NCBI GenBank assembly: GCA_964016885.1
Contig: OZ024743.1
Span: 174,030,616 to 174,094,615 of the forward strand
Source: Eledone cirrhosa
Lineage: Eukaryota; Mollusca; Cephalopoda; Octopoda; Eledonidae
Direction of reading: 5' to 3'
DNA: 64,000 nucleotides
Positions within the stretch are counted from its first letter, which is position 1. Each line of letters opens with the position of its first letter. The notes under the pieces are model-generated. The model did no database searches. It saw nothing but the letters and a program-made list of their open reading frames with translations, and had not been told where the DNA came from. This document shows positions 27,032 through 40,400 of this stretch, piece after piece. The position numbers and the translations under genes were made by a program.

Positions 27032-28551
27032 ACACACACTCAGGGCTAGGGTATGAACCCTCTCTTAGGTGTCCTCCTCCAATACTACAGACACACACTC
27101 AGGGCTAGGGTATGAACCCTCTCTTAGTTGTCCTCCTCCAATACTATAGACACACACTCAGGGCTAGGGTATGTACCCTCTCCCAGATGTCCTCCTCCAA
27201 TACTACAGACACACACTCAGGGCTAGGGTATGAACCCTCTCTTAGTTGTCCTCTTCCAATACTACAGACACACACTCAGGGCTAGGGTATGAACCCTCTC
27301 CTAGTTGTCCTCCAATACTACAGACACACACTCAGGGCTAGGGTATGAACCCTCTCCCAGTTGTCCTCCTCCAATACTACAGACACACACTCAGGTCTAG
27401 GGTATGAACCCTCTCTTAGTTGTCCTCCTCCAATACTACAGACACACACTCAGGGCTAGGGTATGAACCCTCTCTTAATTGTCCTCCTCCAATACTACAG
27501 ACACACACTCAGGGCTAGGGTATGAACCCTCTCCCAGTTGTCCTCTTCCAATACTACAGACACACACTCAGAGCTAGGGTATGAACCCTCTCCCAGTTGT
27601 CCTCTTCCAATACTACAGACACACACTCAGGGCTAGGGTATGAACCCTCTCCTAGTTGTCCTCCTCCAATACTAGACACACACTCAGGGCTAGGGTATGT
27701 ACCCTCTCTTAGTTGTCGTCCTCCAATACTAGACACACACTCAGGGCAAGGGTATGTACCCTCCCTTAGTTGTCTTCCTCCAATACTACAGACACACACT
27801 CAGGGCTAGGGTATGAACCCTCTCTTAGGTGTCCTCCTCCAATACTACAGACACACACTCAGGGCTAGGGTATGAACCCTCTCTTAGTTGTCCTCCTCCA
27901 ATACTATAGACACACACTCAGGGCTAGGGTATGTACCCTCTCCCAGATGTCCTCCTCCAATACTACAGACACACACTCAGGGCTAGGGTATGAACCCTCT
28001 CTTAGTTGTCCTCTTCCAATACTACAGACACACACTCAGGGCTAGGGTATGAACCCTCTCCTAGTTGTCCTCCAATACTACAGACACACACTCAGGGCTA
28101 GGGTATGAACCCTCTCCCAGTTGTCCTCCTCCAATACTACAGACACACACTCAGGTCTAGGGTATGAACCCTCTCTTAGTTGTCCTCCTCCAATACTACA
28201 GACACACACTCAGGGCTAGGGTATGAACCCTCTCTTAATTGTCCTCCTCCAATACTACAGACACACACTCAGGGCTAGGGTATGAACCCTCTCCCAGTTG
28301 TCCTCTTCCAATACTACAGACACACACTCAGAGCTAGGGTATGAACCCTCTCCCAGTTGTCCTCTTCCAATACTACAGACACACACTCAGGGCTAGGGTA
28401 TGAACCCTCTCCTAGTTGTCCTCCTCCAATACTAGACACACACTCAGGGCTAGGGTATGTACCCTCTCTTAGTTGTCGTCCTCCAATACTAGACACACAC
28501 TCAGGGCAAGGGTATGTACCCTCTCTTAGTTGTCTTCCTCCAATACTACAG
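27032..28551. repeat. 760-bp satellite tandem duplication
   Basis: Two adjacent 13-monomer blocks repeat with a 760-bp period, equal to 13 monomers minus two 2-bp and one 3-bp deletions. Both carry CTATAGAC, CCCAGATG, the 56-bp GTCCTCCAATAC unit, AGAGCTAGGG and the 57-bp cassette. A difference is CTCCCTTAG in copy 1 (about 27,764) against CTCTCTTAG in copy 2 (about 28,524). It appears to be a recent duplication. Confidence 0.88.
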
Positions 28552-29919
28552 ACACACACTCAGGGCTAGGGTATGTACCCTCTCTTAGTTGTCCTCCTCC
28601 AATACTACAGACACACACTCAGGGCTAGGGTATGAACGCTCTCCCAGTTGTCCTCCTCCAATACTACAGACACACACTCAGGGCTAGGGTATGAACGCTC
28701 TCCCAGTTATCCTCCTCCAATACTACAGACACACACTCAGGGCTAGGGTATGAACGCTCTCCCAGTTGTCCTCCTCCAATACTACAGACACACACTCAGG
28801 GCTAGGGTATGAACCCTCTCCCAGTTGTCCTCCTCCAATACTACAGACACACACTCAGGGCTAGGGTATGTACCCTCTCTTAGTTGTCCTCTTCCAATAC
28901 TACAGACACACACTCAGGGCTAGGGTATGAACGCTCTCCCAGTTGTCCTCCTCCAATACTACAGACACACACTCAGGGCTAGGGTATGAACCCTCTCCTA
29001 GTTGTCCTCCTCCAATACTACAGACACACACTCTGGGCTAGGGTATGAACCCTCTCTTAGTTGTCCTCCTCCAATACTACAGACACACACTCAGGGCTAG
29101 GGTATGAACGCTCTCCTAGGTGTCCTCCTCCAATACTACAGACACACACTCAGGGCTAGGGTATGAACCCTCTCTTAGTTGTCCTCCTCCAATACTATAG
29201 ACACACACTCAGGGCTAGGGTATGTACCCTCTCGCAGATGTCCTCCTCCAATACTACAGACACACACTCAAGGCTAGGGTATGAACCCTCTCTTAGGTGT
29301 CCTCCTCCAATACTACAGACACACACTCAGGGCTAGGGTATGAACCCTCTCTTAGGTGTCCTCCTCCAATACTACAGACACACACTCAGGGCTAGGGTAT
29401 GAACCCTCTCTTAGTTGTCCTCCTCCAATACTACAGACACACACTCAGGGCTAGGGTATGTACCCTCTCCCAGTTGTTCTCCTCCAATACTACAGACACA
29501 CACTCAGGGCTAGGGTATGTACCCTCTCCCAGATGTCCTCCTCCAATACTACAGACACACACTCAAAGCTAGGGTATGAACCCTCTCTTAGTTGTCTTCC
29601 TCCAATACTACAGACACACACTCAGGGCTAGGGTATGTACCCTCTCCCAGTTGTCCTCCTCCAATACTACAGACACACACTCAGGGCTAGGGTATGAACC
29701 CTCTCTTAGTTGTCCTCTTCCAATACTACAGACACACACTCAGGGCTAGGGTATGAACCCTCTCCTAGTTGTCCTCCTCCAATACTACAGACACACACTC
29801 AGGGCTAGGGTATGAACCCTCTCCCAGTTGTCCTCCTCCAATACTACAGACACACACTCAGGGCTAGGGTATGAACCCTCTCTTAGTTGTCCTCCTCCAA
29901 TACTACAGACACACACTCA

Positions 29920-32900
29920 GGGCTAGGGTATGAACCCTCTCTTAGTTGTCCTCCTCCAATACTACAGACACACATTCAGGGCTAGGGTATGAACCCTCTC
30001 CCAGTTGTCCTCCTCCAATACTACAGACACACACTCAGGGCTAGGGTATTAACCCTCTCTTAGTTGTCCTCCTCCAATACTACAGACACACACTCAGGGC
30101 TAGGGTATGAACCCTCTCTTAGTTGTCCTCTTCCAATACTAGAGACACACACTCAGGGCTAGGGTATGAATCCTCTCTTAATTGTCCCCCTCCAATACTA
30201 CAGACACACACTCAGGGCTAGGGTATGTACCCTCTCCCAGTTGTCCTCCTCCAATACTATAGACACACACTCAGGGCTAGGGTATGAACCCTCTCCTAGT
30301 TGTTCTCCTCCAATACTACAGACACACACTCAGGGCTAGGGTATGTACCCTCTCCCAGTTGTCCTCCTCCAATACTACAAACACACACTCAGGGCTAGGG
30401 TATGAACCCTCTCCCAGTTGTCCTCCTCCAATACTACAGACACACACTCAGGGCTAGGGTATGAACCCTCTCTTAGTTGTCCTCTTCCAATACTACAGAC
30501 ACACACTCAGGGCTAGGGTATGAACCCTCTCTTAATTGTCCCCATGCAATACTACAGACACACACTCAGGGCTAGGGTATGAACCCTCTCCTAGTTGTTC
30601 TCCTCCAATACTACAGACACACACTCAGGGCTAGGGTATTAACCCTCTCTTAGTTGTCCTCCTCCAATACTACAGACACACACTCAGGGCTAGGGTATGT
30701 ACCCTCTCCCAGTTGTCCTCCTCCAATGCTACAGACACACACTCAGGGCTAGGGTATGTACCCTCTCTTAGTTGTCCTCCTCCAATACTACAGACACACA
30801 CTCAGGGCTAGGGTATGAACCCTCTCCCAGTTGTCCTCCTCCAATACTACAGACACACACTCAGGGCTAGGGTATGAACCCTCTCCCAGTTATCCTCTTC
30901 CAATACTACAGACACACACTCAGGGCTAGGGTATGAACCCTCTCTTAGTTTTCCTCTTCCAATACTACAGACACACACTCAGGGCTAGGGTATGAACCCT
31001 CTCTTAGTTGTCCTCTTCCAATACTACAGACACACACTCAGGGCTAGGGTATGAACCCTCTCTTAGTTGTCCTCCAATACTACAGACACACACTCAGGGC
31101 TAGGGTATGAACCCTCTCTTAGTTGTCCTCTTCCAATACTACAGACACACACTCAGGGCTAGGGTATGTACCCTCTCCCAGTTATCCTCTTCCAATACTA
31201 CAGACACACACTCAGGGCTAGGGTATGAACCCTCTCTTAGTTGTCCTCCTCCAATACTACAGACACACACTCAGGGCTAGGGTATGAACCCTCTCTTAGT
31301 TGTCCTCCTCCAATACTACAGACACACACTCAGGGCTAGGGTATGAACCCTCTCTTAGTTGTCCTCCTCCAATACTACAGACACACACTCAGGGCTAGGG
31401 TATGAACCCTCTCTTAGTTGTCCTCCTCCAATACTACAGACACACACTCAGGGCTAGGGTATGAACCCTCTCTTAGTTGTCCTCCTCCAATACTACAGAC
31501 ACACACTCAGGGCTAGGGTATGAACCCTCTCCTAGTTGTCCTCCTCCAATACTACAGACACACACTCAGGGCTAGGGTATGAACGCTCTCCCAGTTGTCC
31601 TCCTCCAATACTACAGACACACACTCAGGGCTAGGGTATGAACCCTCTCTTAGTTGTCCTCCTCCAATACTACAGACACACACTCAGGGCTAGGGTATGA
31701 ACCCTCTCTTAGTTGTCCTCCTCCAATACTACAGACACACACTCAGGGCTAGGGTATGAACCCTCTCTTAGTTGTCCTCCTCCAATACTACAGACACACA
31801 CTCAGGGCTAGGGTATGAACCCTCTCCTAGTTGTCCTCCTCCAATACTACAGACACACACTCAGGGCTAGGGTATGAACGCTCTCCCAGTTGTCCTCCTC
31901 CAATACTACAGACACACACTCAGGGCTAGGGTATGAACCCTCTCTTAGTTGTCCTCCTCCAATACTACAGACACACACTCAGGGCTAGGGTATGAACCCT
32001 CTCTTAGTTGTCCTCCTCCAATACTACAGACACACACTCAGGGCTAGGGTATGAACCCTCTCTTAGTTGTCCTCCTCCAATACTACAGACACACACTCAG
32101 GGCTAGGGTATGAACCCTCTCCTAGTTGTCCTCCTCCAATACTACAGACACACACTCAGGGCTAGGGTATGAACCCTCTCTTAGTTGTCCTCCTCCAATA
32201 CTACAGACACACATTCAGGGCTAGGGTATGAACCCTCTCCCAGTTGTCCTCCTCCAATACTACAGACACACACTCAGGGCTAGGGTATTAACCCTCTCTT
32301 AGTTGTCCTCCTCCAATACTACAGACACACACTCAGGGCTAGGGTATGAACCCTCTCTTAGTTGTCCTCTTCCAATACTAGAGACACACACTCAGGGCTA
32401 GGGTATGAATCCTCTCTTAATTGTCCCCCTCCAATACTACAGACACACACTCAGGGCTAGGGTATGTACCCTCTCCCAGTTGTCCTCCTCCAATACTACA
32501 GACACACACTCAGGGCTAGGGTATGAACCCTCTCCTAGTTGTTCTCCTCCAATACTACAGACACACACTCAGGGCTAGGGTATGTACCCTCTCCCAGTTG
32601 TCCTCCTCCAATACTACAAACACACACTCAGGGCTAGGGTATGAACCCTCTCCCAGTTGTCCTCCTCCAATACTACAGACACACACTCAGGGCTAGGGTA
32701 TGAACCCTCTCTTAGTTGTCCTCTTCCAATACTACAGACACACACTCAGGGCTAGGGTATGAACCCTCTCTTAATTGTCCCCATGCAATACTACAGACAC
32801 ACACTCAGGGCTAGGGTATGAACCCTCTCCTAGTTGTTCTCCTCCAATACTACAGACACACACTCAGGGCTAGGGTATTAACCCTCTCTTAGTTGTCCTC

Positions 32901-34450
32901 CTCCAATACTACAGACACACACTCAGGGCTAGGGTATGTACCCTCTCCCAGTTGTCCTCCTCCAATGCTACAGACACACACTCAGGGCTAGGGTATGTAC
33001 CCTCTCTTAGTTGTCCTCCTCCAATACTACAGACACACACTCAGGGCTAGGGTATGAACCCTCTCCCAGTTGTCCTCCTCCAATACTACAGACACACACT
33101 CAGGGCTAGGGTATGAACCCTCTCCCAGTTATCCTCTTCCAATACTACAGACACACACTCAGGGCTAGGGTATGAACCCTCTCTTAGTTTTCCTCTTCCA
33201 ATACTACAGACACACACTCAGGGCTAGGGTATGAACCCTCTCTTAGTTGTCCTCTTCCAATACTACAGACACACACTCAGGGCTAGGGTATGAACCCTCT
33301 CTTAGTTGTCCTCCAATACTACAGACACACACTCAGGGCTAGGGTATGAACCCTCTCTTAGTTGTCCTCTTCCAATACTACAGACACACACTCAGGGCTA
33401 GGGTATGTACCCTCTCCCAGTTATCCTCTTCCAATACTACAGACACACACTCAGGGCTAGGGTATGAACCCTCTCTTAGTTGTCCTCCTCCAATACTACA
33501 GACACACACTCAGGGCTAGGGTATGAACCCTCTCTTAGTTGTCCTCCTCCAATACTACAGACACACACTCAGGGCTAGGGTATGAACCCTCTCTTAGTTG
33601 TCCTCCTCCAATACTACAGACACACACTCAGGGCTAGGGTATGAACCCTCTCTTAGTTGTCCTCCTCCAATACTACAGACACACACTCAGGGCTAGGGTA
33701 TGAACCCTCTCTTAGTTGTCCTCCTCCAATACTACAGACACACACTCAGGGCTAGGGTATGAACCCTCTCCTAGTTGTCCTCCTCCAATACTACAGACAC
33801 ACACTCAGGGCTAGGGTATGAACGCTCTCCCAGTTGTCCTCCTCCAATACTACAGACACACACTCAGGGCTAGGGTATGAACCCTCTCTTAGTTGTCCTC
33901 CTCCAATACTACAGACACACACTCAGGGCTAGGGTATGAACCCTCTCTTAGTTGTCCTCCTCCAATACTACAGACACACACTCAGGGCTAGGGTATGAAC
34001 CCTCTCTTAGTTGTCCTCCTCCAATACTACAGACACACACTCAGGGCTAGGGTATGAACCCTCTCCTAGTTGTCCTCCTCCAATACTACAGACACACACT
34101 CAGGGCTAGGGTATGAACGCTCTCCCAGTTGTCCTCCTCCAATACTACAGACACACACTCAGGGCTAGGGTATGAACCCTCTCTTAGTTGTCCTCCTCCA
34201 ATACTACAGACACACACTCAGGGCTAGGGTATGAACCCTCTCTTAGTTGTCCTCCTCCAATACTACAGACACACACTCAGGGCTAGGGTATGAACCCTCT
34301 CTTAGTTGTCCTCCTCCAATACTACAGACACACACTCAGGGCTAGGGTATGAACCCTCTCCTAGTTGTCCTCCTCCAATACTACAGACACACACTCAGGG
34401 CTAGGGTATGAACCCTCTCTTAGTTGTCCTCCTCCAATACTACAGACACA
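29920..34450. repeat. 2,239-bp satellite block, two tandem copies
   Basis: Rare markers recur 2,239 bp apart: ACATTCAGGG at 29,973/32,212 and CCCCATGCAATAC at 30,543/32,782. The TTTTCCTCTTCC, TTATCCTCTTCC and CCAATGCTAC monomers also recur in the same order. The period is 38 monomers minus one 3-bp deletion. Boundaries are approximate. Confidence 0.85.
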
Positions 34451-37400
34451 CACTCAGGGCTAGGGTATTAACCCTCTCTTAGTTGTCCTCCTCCAATACT
34501 ACAGACACACACTCAGGGCTAGGGTATGAACCCTCTCTTAGTTGTCCTCCTCCAATACTACAGACACACACTCAGGGCTAGGGTATGAACCCTCTCTTAG
34601 TTGTCCTCCTCCAATACTACAGACACACACTCAGGGCTAGGGTATGAACCCTCTCCTAGTTGTCCTCCTCCAATACTACAGACACACACTCAGGGCTAGG
34701 GTATGAACCCTCTCTTAGTTGTCCTCCTCCAATACTACAGACACACACTCAGGGCTAGGGTATTAACCCTCTCTTAGTTGTCCTCCTCCAATACTACAGA
34801 CACACACTCAGGGCTAGGGTATGAACCCTCTCTTAGTTGTCCTCCTCCAATACTACAGACACACACTCAGGGCTAGGGTATGAACCCTCTCTTAGTTGTC
34901 CTCCTCCAATACTACAGACACACACTCAGGGCTAGGGTATGAACCCTCTCTTAGTTGTCCTCCTCCAATACTACAGACACACACTCAGGGCTAGGGTATT
35001 AACCCTCTCTTAGTTGTCCTCCTCCAATACTACTGACACACACTCAGGGCTAGGGTATGAACCCTCTCTTAGTTGTCCTCCTCCAATACTACAGACACAC
35101 ACTCAGGGCTAGGGTATGAACCCTCTCTTAGTTGTCCTCCTCCAATACTACAGACACACACTCAGGGCTAGGGTATTAACCCTCTCTTAGTTGTCCTCCT
35201 CCAATACTACAGACACACACTCAGGGCTAGGGTATTAACCCTCTCTTAGTTGTCCTCCTCCAATACTACAGACACACACTCAGGGCTAGGGTATGAACCC
35301 TCTCTTAGTTGTCCTCCTCCAATACTACAGACACACACTCAGGGCTAGGGTATTAACCCTCTCTTAGTTGTCCTCCTCCAATACTACAGACACACACTCA
35401 GGGCTAGGGTATGAACCCTCTCTTAATGTCCTCCTCCAATACTACAGACACACACTCAGGGCTAGGGTATGAACCCTCTCTTAGTGTCCTCCTCTAATAC
35501 TACAGACACACACTCAGGGCTAGGGTATGAACCCTCTCTTAGTTGTCCTCCTCCAATACTACAGACACACACTCAGGGCTAGGGTATGAACCCTCTCTTA
35601 GTTGTCCTCCTCCAATACTACAGACACACACTCAGGGCTAGGGTATGAACCCTCTCTTAGTTGTCCTCCTCCAATACTACAGACACACACTCAGGGCTAG
35701 GGTATTAACCCTCTCTTAGTTGTCCTCCTCCAATACTACAGACACACACTCAGGGCTAGGGTATGAACCCTCTCTTAGTTGTCCTCCTCCAATACTACAG
35801 ACACACACTCAGGGCTAGGGTATGAACCCTCTCCCAGTTTCCTCCTCCAATACTACAGACACACACTCAGGGCTAGGGTATGTACCCTCTCCCAGTTGTC
35901 CTCCTCCAATACTACAGACACACACTCAGGGCTAGGGTATGAACCCTCTCTTAGTTGTCCCCCTCCAATACTACAGACACACGCTCAGGGCTAGGGTATG
36001 TACCCTCTCCCAGTTGTCCTCCTCCAATACTACAGACACACACTCAGGGCTAGGGTATGAACCCTCTCTTAGTTGTCCCCCTCCAATACTACAGACACAC
36101 ACTCAGGGCTAGGATATGTACCCTCTCCCAGTTGTGTTCCTCCAATACTACAGACACACACTCAGGGCTAGGGTATGAACCCTCTCCCAGTTGTCCTCCT
36201 CCAATACTACAGACACACACTCAGGGCTAGGGTATGAACCCTCTCCCAGTTGTCCTCCTCCAATACTACAGACACACACTCAGGGCTAGGGTATGTACCC
36301 TCTTTTAGTTGTCCTCCTCCAATACTACAGACACACACTCAGGGCTAGGGTATGAACCCTCTCTTAGTTGTCCTCCTCCAATACTACAGACACACACTCA
36401 GGGCTAGGGTATGAACCCTCTCCCAGTTGTCCTCCTCCAATACTACAGACACACACTCGGGGCTAGGGTATGAACCCTCTCTTAGTTGTCCTCCTCCAAT
36501 ACTACAGACACACACTCAGGGCTAGGGTATGAACCCTCTCTTAGTTGTCCTCCTCCAATACTACAGACACACACTCAGGGCTAGGGTATTAACCCTCTCT
36601 TAGTTGTCCTCCTCCAATACTACAGACACACACTCAGGGCTAGGGTATGAACCCTCTCTTAGTTGTCCTCCTCCAATACTACAGACACACACTCAGGGCT
36701 AGGGTATGAACCCTCTCTTAGTTGTCCTCCTCCAATACTACAGACACACACTCAGGGCTAGGGTATGAACCCTCTCCTAGTTGTCCTCCTCCAATACTAC
36801 AGACACACACTCAGGGCTAGGGTATGAACCCTCTCTTAGTTGTCCTCCTCCAATACTACAGACACACACTCAGGGCTAGGGTATTAACCCTCTCTTAGTT
36901 GTCCTCCTCCAATACTACAGACACACACTCAGGGCTAGGGTATGAACCCTCTCTTAGTTGTCCTCCTCCAATACTACAGACACACACTCAGGGCTAGGGT
37001 ATGAACCCTCTCTTAGTTGTCCTCCTCCAATACTACAGACACACACTCAGGGCTAGGGTATGAACCCTCTCTTAGTTGTCCTCCTCCAATACTACAGACA
37101 CACACTCAGGGCTAGGGTATTAACCCTCTCTTAGTTGTCCTCCTCCAATACTACTGACACACACTCAGGGCTAGGGTATGAACCCTCTCTTAGTTGTCCT
37201 CCTCCAATACTACAGACACACACTCAGGGCTAGGGTATGAACCCTCTCTTAGTTGTCCTCCTCCAATACTACAGACACACACTCAGGGCTAGGGTATTAA
37301 CCCTCTCTTAGTTGTCCTCCTCCAATACTACTGACACACACTCAGGGCTAGGGTATGAACCCTCTCTTAGTTGTCCTCCTCCAATACTACAGACACACAC

Positions 37401-40400
37401 TCAGGGCTAGGGTATGAACCCTCTCTTAGTTGTCCTCCTCCAATACTACAGACACACACTCAGGGCTAGGGTATTAACCCTCTCTTAGTTGTCCTCCTCC
37501 AATACTACAGACACACACTCAGGGCTAGGGTATTAACCCTCTCTTAGTTGTCCTCCTCCAATACTACAGACACACACTCAGGGCTAGGGTATGAACCCTC
37601 TCTTAGTTGTCCTCCTCCAATACTACAGACACACACTCAGGGCTAGGGTATTAACCCTCTCTTAGTTGTCCTCCTCCAATACTACAGACACACACTCAGG
37701 GCTAGGGTATGAACCCTCTCTTAATGTCCTCCTCCAATACTACAGACACACACTCAGGGCTAGGGTATGAACCCTCTCTTAGTGTCCTCCTCCAATGCTA
37801 CAGACACACACTCAGGGCTAGGGTATGAACCCTCTCTTAGTTGTCCTCCTCCAATACTACAGACACACACTCAGGGCTAGGGTATGAACCCTCTCTTAGT
37901 TGTCCTCCTCCAATACTACAGACACACACTCAGGGCTAGGGTATGAACCCTCTCTTAGTTGTCCTCCTCCAATACTACAGACACACACTCAGGGCTAGGG
38001 TATTAACCCTCTCTTAGTTGTCCTCCTCCAATACTACAGACACACACTCAGGGCTAGGGTATGAACCCTCTCTTAGTTGTCCTCCTCCAATACTACAGAC
38101 ACACACTCAGGGCTAGGGTATGAACCCTCTCCCAGTTTCCTCCTCCAATACTACAGACACACACTCAGGGCTAGGGTATGTACCCTCTCCCAGTTGTCCT
38201 CCTCCAATACTACAGACACACACTCAGGGCTAGGGTATGAACCCTCTCTTAGTTGTCCCCCTCCAATACTACAGACACACGCTCAGGGCTAGGGTATGTA
38301 CCCTCTCCCAGTTGTCCTCCTCCAATACTACAGACACACACTCAGGGCTAGGGTATGAACCCTCTCTTAGTTGTCCCCCTCCAATACTACAGACACACAC
38401 TCAGGGCTAGGATATGTACCCTCTCCCAGTTGTGTTCCTCCAATACTACAGACACACACTCAGGGCTAGGGTATGAACCCTCTCCCAGTTGTCCTCCTCC
38501 AATACTACAGACACACACTCAGGGCTAGGGTATGAACCCTCTCCCAGTTGTCCTCCTCCAATACTACAGACACACACTCAGGGCTAGGGTATGTACCCTC
38601 TTTTAGTTGTCCTCCTCCAATACTACAGACACACACTCAGGGCTAGGGTATGAACCCTCTCTTAGTTGTCCTCCTCCAATACTACAGACACACACTCAGG
38701 GCTAGGGTATGAACCCTCTCCCAGTTGTCCTCCTCCAATACTACAGACACACACTCGGGGCTAGGGTATGAACCCTCTCTTAGTTGTCCTCCTCCAATAC
38801 TACAGACACACACTCAGGGCTAGGGTATGAACCCTCTCTTAGTTGTCCTCCTCCAATACTACAGACACACACTCAGGGCTAGGGTATTAACCCTCTCTTA
38901 GTTGTCCTCCTCCAATACTACAGACACACACTCAGGGCTAGGGTATGAACCCTCTCTTAGTTGTCCTCCTCCAATACTACAGACACACACTCAGGGCTAG
39001 GGTATGAACCCTCTCTTAGTTGTCCTCCTCCAATACTACAGACACACACTCAGGGCTAGGGTATGAACCCTCTCCTAGTTGTCCTCCTCCAATACTACAG
39101 ACACACACTCAGGGCTAGGGTATGAACCCTCTCTTAGTTGTCCTCCTCCAATACTACAGACACACACTCAGGGCTAGGGTATTAACCCTCTCTTAGTTGT
39201 CCTCCTCCAATACTACAGACACACACTCAGGGCTAGGGTATGAACCCTCTCTTAGTTGTCCTCCTCCAATACTACAGACACACACTCAGGGCTAGGGTAT
39301 GAACCCTCTCTTAGTTGTCCTCCTCCAATACTACAGACACACACTCAGGGCTAGGGTATGAACCCTCTCTTAGTTGTCCTCCTCCAATACTACAGACACA
39401 CACTCAGGGCTAGGGTATTAACCCTCTCTTAGTTGTCCTCCTCCAATACTACTGACACACACTCAGGGCTAGGGTATGAACCCTCTCTTAGTTGTCCTCC
39501 TCCAATACTACAGACACACACTCAGGGCTAGGGTATGAACCCTCTCTTAGTTGTCCTCCTCCAATACTACAGACACACACTCAGGGCTAGGGTATTAACC
39601 CTCTCTTAGTTGTCCTCCTCCAATACTACAGACACACACTCAGGGCTAGGGTATTAACCCTCTCTTAGTTGTCCTCCTCCAATACTACAGACACACACTC
39701 AGGGCTAGGGTATGAACCCTCTCTTAGTTGTCCTCCTCCAATACTACAGACACACACTCAGGGCTAGGGTATTAACCCTCTCTTAGTTGTCCTCCTCCAA
39801 TACTACAGACACACACTCAGGGCTAGGGTATGAACCCTCTCTTAGTGTCCTCCTCCAATACTACAGACACACACTCAGGGCTAGGGTATGAACCCTCTCT
39901 TAGTGTCCTCCTCCAATACTACAGACACACACTCAGGGCTAGGGTATGAACCCTCTCTTAGTTGTCCTCCTCCAATACTACAGACACACACTCAGGGCTA
40001 GGGTATGAACCCTCTCTTAGTTGTCCTCCTCCAATACTACAGACACACACTCAGGGCTAGGGTATGAACCCTCTCTTAGTTGTCCTCCTCCAATACTACA
40101 GACACACACTCAGGGCTAGGGTATTAACCCTCTCTTAGTTGTCCTCCTCCAATACTACAGACACACACTCAGGGCTAGGGTATGAACCCTCTCTTAGTTG
40201 TCCTCCTCCAATACTACAGACACACACTCAGGGCTAGGGTATGAACCCTCTCCCAGTTTCCTCCTCCAATACTACAGACACACACTCAGGGCTAAGGTAT
40301 GTACCCTCTCCCAGTTCTCCTCCTCCAATACTACAGACACACACTCAGGGCTAGGGTATGAACCCTCTCTTAGTTGTCCCCCTCCAATACTACAGACACA

